This document shows positions 59,602 to 64,000 of a stretch of 64,000 nucleotides of DNA, in pieces (positions within the stretch are counted from its first letter, which is position 1; the number at the start of each line of letters is the position of its first letter). This DNA comes from Pedobacter quisquiliarum (GTDB taxonomy: Bacteria > Bacteroidota > Bacteroidia > Sphingobacteriales > Sphingobacteriaceae), in the NCBI RefSeq assembly GCF_014642175.1, contig NZ_BMIL01000005.1, positions 124,001 through 188,000 of the forward strand, in the 5' to 3' direction. The notes under the pieces are model-generated. The model worked only from the letters and a program-made list of their open reading frames with translations, had not been told where the DNA came from and did not search any database. Both the position numbers and the translations under genes were made by a program.

Positions 59602-61404
59602 ATGGAGTCGACCAGTATTAAGCACAATTTTTTAGGGTATTTTAATTTCTTTTACAAAGTCCTTGGGATCAAGTTTGTGATCACATTGATGTTGAGCGTG
59701 GGGGTCAGCTTCCTGGATGGTATTGGTCTGGCGATGTTTATCCCGCTGCTGCAATCCATGAGCGAAACCGGCCAGCCAAGTGCCGACCAGTCGCAGTCCA
59801 TGGGAAAGCTGAGCTTCCTCACCGAAATGTTCGAAAAGTTTAGCATTCCTTTGAATATCTATTCTGTGCTAACCATGCTGGTGGTGCTGTTTGTGGCCAA
59901 AGGTATGCTCAAATTTGTAGAGCTATATTGCCAGGTTGGCTTAAAACAAACTTTCATCCGTACCATCCGTTTCGGCTTAACAGATGATTTACAGAACTTA
60001 TCATACAAAGGTTTCCTGAACCAGAACGCTGGTAAAATCCAGAACGTGATTACCTCGGAGGTGCAGAAACTACAGTCTTCACTTACGCATTACCTGAATT
60101 CAACCAGTTCTGTCGGCATGTTACTGACCTATGTTGCCATGGCTTTCATGGCCAACTGGCAGTTCGCCATCCTGGTGGCGGTTGGTGCAATGGTCATGAA
60201 CCTGTTCTTCAGCCGCATGGTGCGGAGTGTGAAAACAGCATCCTTCAAGATATCCTCCAAAGGCGATATCTTTACCGCTTACCTGATTGAGGCCGTACAT
60301 TATTTCAAATACCTGAAAGCAACAAATCAGTTCGCCGGGTTTACCCGCAAGCTGAAGAAAGTCATTAACCAGACGGAAGGTTTGAACCGCAAGGTGGGAC
60401 ACTACCAGGCGATCACGGCGAGTATCCGTGAACCTATCGTGATGATTATCGTGGTACTGGTTATTGTAATTCAGATCCGCTTCTTAGGTGGTAACCTGGG
60501 TTCCATCATGTTGAGTTTGTTGCTGTTCTACCGCGCATTGTCCTTCCTGATGAACTTCCAGAATTCATGGCAGAACTTCATTCAGAATGTTGGTGCCATC
60601 GAATCGGTATCCAAGCTGAAAGCAGAAATGAAATCAAATCGCGAGGTGCAGAAAGACCGTGAGTTCGGTGGACTTAAGAACAGTCTAGATATCCACAACC
60701 TGACTTTTAAATATGGCGATCATACCGTGATCAACGATGTAACCATGCATATTCCAAAGAACCAAACGATAGCCTTTGTGGGTGAGAGTGGTTCCGGAAA
60801 GACAACCCTGGCCAACATCATCACCGGAATTCTGGAGCCCAATGGCGGTTACATCTCCTTAGATGGCGTTAAAGTAACCGAATACAATATGGATAGCTTT
60901 AGAAGCACCATCGGTTACATCTCACAGGAACCTGTGATCTTTAAGGATGACGTGTTTAACAACGTGACTTTCTGGTCGGAGCGTACGCCAGAAAACATCG
61001 CCCGCTTCTGGGAAGTTATTGAATTAGCATCACTGACAGATTTCATCGAGAAGATGCCTGAGAAGGAATCCACAAGTCTGGGTGATAAAGGGATGTTAAT
61101 CTCCGGTGGACAGAAACAGCGGATATCCATCGCCAGAGAGTTATTTAAGAAATCTGAAATCCTGATTCTGGATGAGGCTACCTCGGCCCTGGATTCAGAA
61201 ACAGAACTTTACATTCAGCGTAACATCGAAAAACTACAAGGAAATTATACCCTCATTATCATAGCACACAGACTGTCGACCATCAAAAAGGCAGACCAGA
61301 TCTATATGCTTGAAAATGGTAAAATCAACAGCCACGGTACTTTTGATGAACTGACGGAATTATCGCCGAAGTTCAAGAGAATGGTTTCGCTACAGCAGAT
61401 TTAA
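59602..61404 (+). CDS. PglK/MsbA-type ABC half-transporter (candidate lipid-linked glycan flippase)
   Basis: This is a 600-residue fusion of a six-helix exporter domain (about 1-330) and a nucleotide-binding domain. Walker A is GESGSGKT at 394-401, the signature ISGGQ is at 500-504, Walker B is ILILDEATSALD and the H-loop is IIAHRLSTI. The layout is that of PglK, MsbA and lipid exporters. Lying between a Wzy-like gene and GT4 genes, it most likely flips the lipid-linked repeat unit, a job usually done by Wzx; no Wzx is in this locus. The alternative is export of another lipid. Confidence 0.88.
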   Translation: MESTSIKHNFLGYFNFFYKVLGIKFVITLMLSVGVSFLDGIGLAMFIPLLQSMSETGQPSADQSQSMGKLSFLTEMFEKFSIPLNIYSVLTMLVVLFVAKGMLKFVELYCQVGLKQTFIRTIRFGLTDDLQNLSYKGFLNQNAGKIQNVITSEVQKLQSSLTHYLNSTSSVGMLLTYVAMAFMANWQFAILVAVGAMVMNLFFSRMVRSVKTASFKISSKGDIFTAYLIEAVHYFKYLKATNQFAGFTRKLKKVINQTEGLNRKVGHYQAITASIREPIVMIIVVLVIVIQIRFLGGNLGSIMLSLLLFYRALSFLMNFQNSWQNFIQNVGAIESVSKLKAEMKSNREVQKDREFGGLKNSLDIHNLTFKYGDHTVINDVTMHIPKNQTIAFVGESGSGKTTLANIITGILEPNGGYISLDGVKVTEYNMDSFRSTIGYISQEPVIFKDDVFNNVTFWSERTPENIARFWEVIELASLTDFIEKMPEKESTSLGDKGMLISGGQKQRISIARELFKKSEILILDEATSALDSETELYIQRNIEKLQGNYTLIIIAHRLSTIKKADQIYMLENGKINSHGTFDELTELSPKFKRMVSLQQI

Positions 61405-61419
61405 TACAGAGTACACTTT

Positions 61420-62595
61420 ATGAAAGTAACACATTTATGTCGTACGTTCTCAAAGCTGCCGGAAACCTTCATTTACGATGTCATTACCGATCTCGAGCAA
61501 ACCCGAGTTGATCAGACGAAGGTCGAGAATGAGGTGCTGACCTTCAAGCGGCTGAATCCTAAAGACCGCCCGTTTGAAAAGGTGCAATTGCTGGAGCCAG
61601 GCGCGGGCATGCGCTTTAAAGCCGCGATAAAAAAGGGCTTAAGCCGCATCGGTCTGGGTCGCTTCGATGCTTCGGAGACGCTGCATGCCCAGCGGCAGGA
61701 ACTGCTCTACAACTACCTGCAGCAGAACCGGCCTGACGTTATTCATGCACATTTTGGCCTTCAAGGCTACCTGATTGCGAGTGTGGCATTACGATTAAAT
61801 ATCCCTTTCATCGTATCCTTCCATGGCTATGATGTTTTTCGCTTACCAAAATCGCCAATCTGGTACAGTCGTTACCAAGAAATCTTCGCTGCGGCAAGTG
61901 CCGTTACAGCGGTTTCCAAGTACATGATGGAACACCTGAAAACACTGGGCTGCCCGGCGACTAAGCTGCGACTGATCCATGTGGGGAAGAGTATGGATGA
62001 ATACAAGTACCGACAGGACATCCATACGCCGATCCGGAACTTCATTTCCGTAGGGCGACTGGCAGAAAAGAAGGGTTTTCTGGACTGCCTGGCTGCATTT
62101 AAGCTGTTGCTGAAACATTACCCGGACCTTAAGCTTAAGATCGTGGGCACCGGAGAACTGGAACCAGAGATCCGGACCATGCTTGATGCGGAAGACCTTC
62201 ATAATAATATTACGCTGCTGGGTGCTTTGCCGCACCAGAAAGTAAAAGAAGCTTTGCAAGCGGCAGATGCGTTCATCCTTTGCAGCAAAACCGGAGCGGA
62301 CGGCGACATGGAAGGCATTCCAACGGTACTGATGGAAGCGCAAGCGATGGGCCTGCCATGCATCTCTACCCTGCACTCCGGCATTCCGGAGGTTTTTCCG
62401 GAAGTCTCAAAGCAACTGCTGGCAAAAGAGGGAGACCCGATCGATATTGCCGCAAAAGTTAAAATCCTGCTGGACATGCCGGCAGATACTCTTGAAGAAA
62501 TCCGGCTGGAAGGCCGAAAGCTGGTCGAAGAAGCATTCAACCTGAAAATAGAAACGGCGAAGCTCATTCGCTTAATGCAAACCTTTATAAAGTAA
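61420..62595 (+). CDS. Family 4 glycosyltransferase (WcaL/AmsK-like)
   Basis: This is a 391-residue GT-B retaining transferase opening MKVTHLCRTFSKLPETFIYDVI. The midpart AHFGLQGYLIASVALRLNIPFIVSFHGYDVF is typical of WcaL/AmsK-type colanic/amylovoran enzymes. The donor-site stretch includes GRLAEKKGFLDCLAAF and DGDMEGIPTVLMEAQAMGLP (the EX7E-like GIPTVLMEAQ). It lies 15 nt after the ABC gene and 1 nt before the next GT4. Sugar not assigned. Confidence 0.9.
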   Translation: MKVTHLCRTFSKLPETFIYDVITDLEQTRVDQTKVENEVLTFKRLNPKDRPFEKVQLLEPGAGMRFKAAIKKGLSRIGLGRFDASETLHAQRQELLYNYLQQNRPDVIHAHFGLQGYLIASVALRLNIPFIVSFHGYDVFRLPKSPIWYSRYQEIFAAASAVTAVSKYMMEHLKTLGCPATKLRLIHVGKSMDEYKYRQDIHTPIRNFISVGRLAEKKGFLDCLAAFKLLLKHYPDLKLKIVGTGELEPEIRTMLDAEDLHNNITLLGALPHQKVKEALQAADAFILCSKTGADGDMEGIPTVLMEAQAMGLPCISTLHSGIPEVFPEVSKQLLAKEGDPIDIAAKVKILLDMPADTLEEIRLEGRKLVEEAFNLKIETAKLIRLMQTFIK

Positions 62596-62596
62596 A

Positions 62597-63703
62597 ATGG
62601 CAAGAAAGTTTATCATCTGTATTCCTTCATTGAGAATGGGCGGTGCGGCAAAAATCGCACTGAACCTGAGCGAGCAGTACCTTGAGGAGGGGATGGAGGT
62701 AACAATCATCCTGACAGATGGCAACAGCAATGATCCGGACTTCAGTGCATTGCCCGAAGGCTTGAGGGTCATTAAGCTGCCCAGGATCGACATGCATCAT
62801 TTTATCCGCCCCTTCATCAATGCCTACCAGCTGCTGAAGTATTTCCGGCAGATCAAGCCAGATGCTATTCTGGGTGTGCGGCACGATGCCACGATCATTG
62901 CGGCACTCGCCTGGAAGTTGAACGGCAGGAAAGGGCGCTTTGTCATTCGCGACATCAACCCGATCACCAAAACCTTAAACCGCAATGCGGTGATGGTGGC
63001 CATGATCAAATCTGCCTACCGCTCCGCCTCGGCGGTTATCGCCAATTCAGATGATGTTGCGCAGGCATTACGGGAAAAAAATTGGCTTCCTGCGGAAAAA
63101 ATACACAAAATAGACAATCCCGTGCTCACCAAAAGCTTTTATAAAAAATCACAAATGGAAGTTAGTGACCCCTGGTTAGATGCTTCCAGCAGCCCTTTTG
63201 TTATCACCATCGGCAGGCTGGATAAGATGAAAGATCAGGCTACGCTCATCCGGGCTTTTGCCCTGGTGCGTGCGAAAACCGAGGCCAGACTCATGCTGGT
63301 GGGGGATGGGCCCGAGCGGCCGACCTTGCGTAAGCTGGTCAAAGATCTCAAGCTTGAAGAATCCGTAGCACTGCCCGGTGCCATGCAGAACCCATATCCA
63401 TACCTCAAACGTGCAGCAGTTTTCGTGCTCAGTTCAAAATACGAAGGTTTTGGCAATGTATTGGTAGAAGCATTATCACTGGGAAAGCCCGTTGTTTCGT
63501 CCGCATGCACAGGCGGGCCGGCCTACATCCTGCAATCAGGTAAGTTCGGCAGCCTGTTTCCCGTGGGCGATCATGAAGCCCTGGCGCAGCAAATACTGCT
63601 TGCACTGGCTAAACAACAGGATCCAGAGCCTTTAATACGCAGATCAAAGGACTTTTCTGCGGAAGTAATCGCAGGCGCTTACGGAAAAGTACTGTTTAAT
63701 TAA
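62597..63703 (+). CDS. Family 4 glycosyltransferase
   Basis: This is a 368-residue GT-B transferase. It opens MARKFIICIPSLRMGGAAKIALNL, a glycine-rich acceptor domain. The donor domain holds IGRLDKMKDQATLIRAFA, LMLVGDGPERPTLRKL and a SSKYEGFGNVLVEALSLGKPVV stretch with the E-x7-E pair (Glu of YEGF, Glu of VEAL). These are typical GT4 features. It follows the previous GT4 with a 1-nt gap and is the last complete gene of the locus in the window. Confidence 0.9.
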   Translation: MARKFIICIPSLRMGGAAKIALNLSEQYLEEGMEVTIILTDGNSNDPDFSALPEGLRVIKLPRIDMHHFIRPFINAYQLLKYFRQIKPDAILGVRHDATIIAALAWKLNGRKGRFVIRDINPITKTLNRNAVMVAMIKSAYRSASAVIANSDDVAQALREKNWLPAEKIHKIDNPVLTKSFYKKSQMEVSDPWLDASSSPFVITIGRLDKMKDQATLIRAFALVRAKTEARLMLVGDGPERPTLRKLVKDLKLEESVALPGAMQNPYPYLKRAAVFVLSSKYEGFGNVLVEALSLGKPVVSSACTGGPAYILQSGKFGSLFPVGDHEALAQQILLALAKQQDPEPLIRRSKDFSAEVIAGAYGKVLFN

Positions 63704-63755
63704 TTCTGAAAGCCAATTTAGGCCTTCGATGTTAGGTTATCGTTAAATTTATATT

Positions 63756-64000
63756 ATGAAAAGGATTATTGGTTATACCACAGGTGTGTTTGATTTGTTC
63801 CACATCGGACACTTAAACATTTTGAAAAGAGCAAAGTCGCAATGCGATGAACTTATTGTTGGTATAACAACAGATGAGCTGTGTATGAAACTCAAAAATA
63901 AGGTGCCCGTGATCTCTTTTGATGAACGCTGCAGTATTGTAGAGTCCATCCGTGTGGTAGACCGCGTGGTTGCGCAGGATCGCATCGATGAGCTTGCCGA
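63756..64000 (+). CDS. Glycerol-3-phosphate cytidylyltransferase-like gene (cut by window end)
   Basis: Only the first 81 codons are visible. They read MKRIIGYTTGVFDLFHIGHLNILKRAK and continue with VGITTDELCMKLKNKVP, FDERCSIVESIRVVDRVV. The HIGH motif HIGH (residues 16-19) is the nucleotidyltransferase signature, and the spacing resembles TagD, which makes CDP-glycerol from glycerol-3-phosphate and CTP. In this locus it suggests a glycerol-phosphate or similar phospho-linked decoration of the polymer. The ATG at 63756 lies 4 nt after a TAAATTTA sequence that could be a weak promoter. Confidence 0.8.
   Translation, partial: MKRIIGYTTGVFDLFHIGHLNILKRAKSQCDELIVGITTDELCMKLKNKVPVISFDERCSIVESIRVVDRVVAQDRIDELA

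Noticed and set aside
59602..61404. ABC gene as a lipid A exporter MsbA
   Set aside because: Possible, but its position between polymerase and GT genes fits a glycan flippase better. Retained as an alternative in the annotation.
61843..62376. 177-codon minus-strand frame within the GT4 gene
   Set aside because: Antisense to a complete GT4 gene and lacking any recognisable protein features.

Overview
This 64-kb window looks like chromosomal DNA of a Bacteroidota bacterium of the Sphingobacteriaceae type, most like Pedobacter or a relative. Three observations support this. Many promoters match the Bacteroidota -7 consensus TAnnTTTG. Shine-Dalgarno sequences are mostly absent. Several lineage-typical families occur (DUF4834, DUF6427, DUF2480, DUF3108, DUF3109, DUF6702, YfhO and a Bacteroidota-style Upp). 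The genus is inference. I see no rRNA, tRNA, CRISPR array, insertion sequence or prophage.

Layout. 1-6.6 kb holds typA, an SDR oxidoreductase, a DJ-1/PfpI protein and a secreted GH2 glycosidase with a malectin-like tail. 6.6-15.0 kb holds a glycan cluster: glycosyltransferases, three methyltransferases and a Wzx-type flippase. Most of it lies in one tightly packed minus-strand unit headed by the nucleotide-salvage genes upp and yjjG. 15.1-34.2 kb is largely housekeeping and envelope: uvrB, YwbE, DUF4834, YfhO, a glycosyltransferase, DUF6427, purQ, coaX, a beta-barrel protein, lptC, a PpiD-like chaperone, DUF2480/3108/3109, an M1 peptidase, DUF6702 and anmK. 34.2-37.5 kb holds an aminopeptidase P and a secreted nuclease.

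37.5-46 kb is a cassette of redox and stress-type genes: a FAD oxidoreductase fused to a Rieske domain, two zinc alcohol/formaldehyde-type dehydrogenases, two SDRs, glycogen debranching enzyme glgX and an unrecognised 163-residue protein. A PAS sensor protein lacking an ATPase domain follows.

47.6-64 kb is an exopolysaccharide/capsule locus. It contains gmd, glf, a WecA-like initiating transferase, a CpsB/YwqE phosphatase, a Wza-like export lipoprotein, a Wzc-like tyrosine autokinase, GT2 and GT4 transferases, an Alg14/Alg13 split transferase, a Wzy-like polymerase, a PglK/MsbA-type ABC half-transporter and, cut by the window edge, a glycerol-3-phosphate cytidylyltransferase-like gene. The genes predict a lipid-linked repeat unit, possibly with fucose-type sugar and galactofuranose. 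It would be flipped by the ABC protein, polymerised by Wzy and exported by Wza/Wzc.

I did not find a clearly unprecedented system. The most promising observations are the mixed ABC-flippase/Wzy/Wza/Wzc locus, promoters placed so close to start codons (including GTG and TTG) that the mRNAs are probably leaderless, an inverted-repeat plus 11-bp tandem-repeat element at 3.63-3.69 kb, and the redox cassette with its unrecognised protein.
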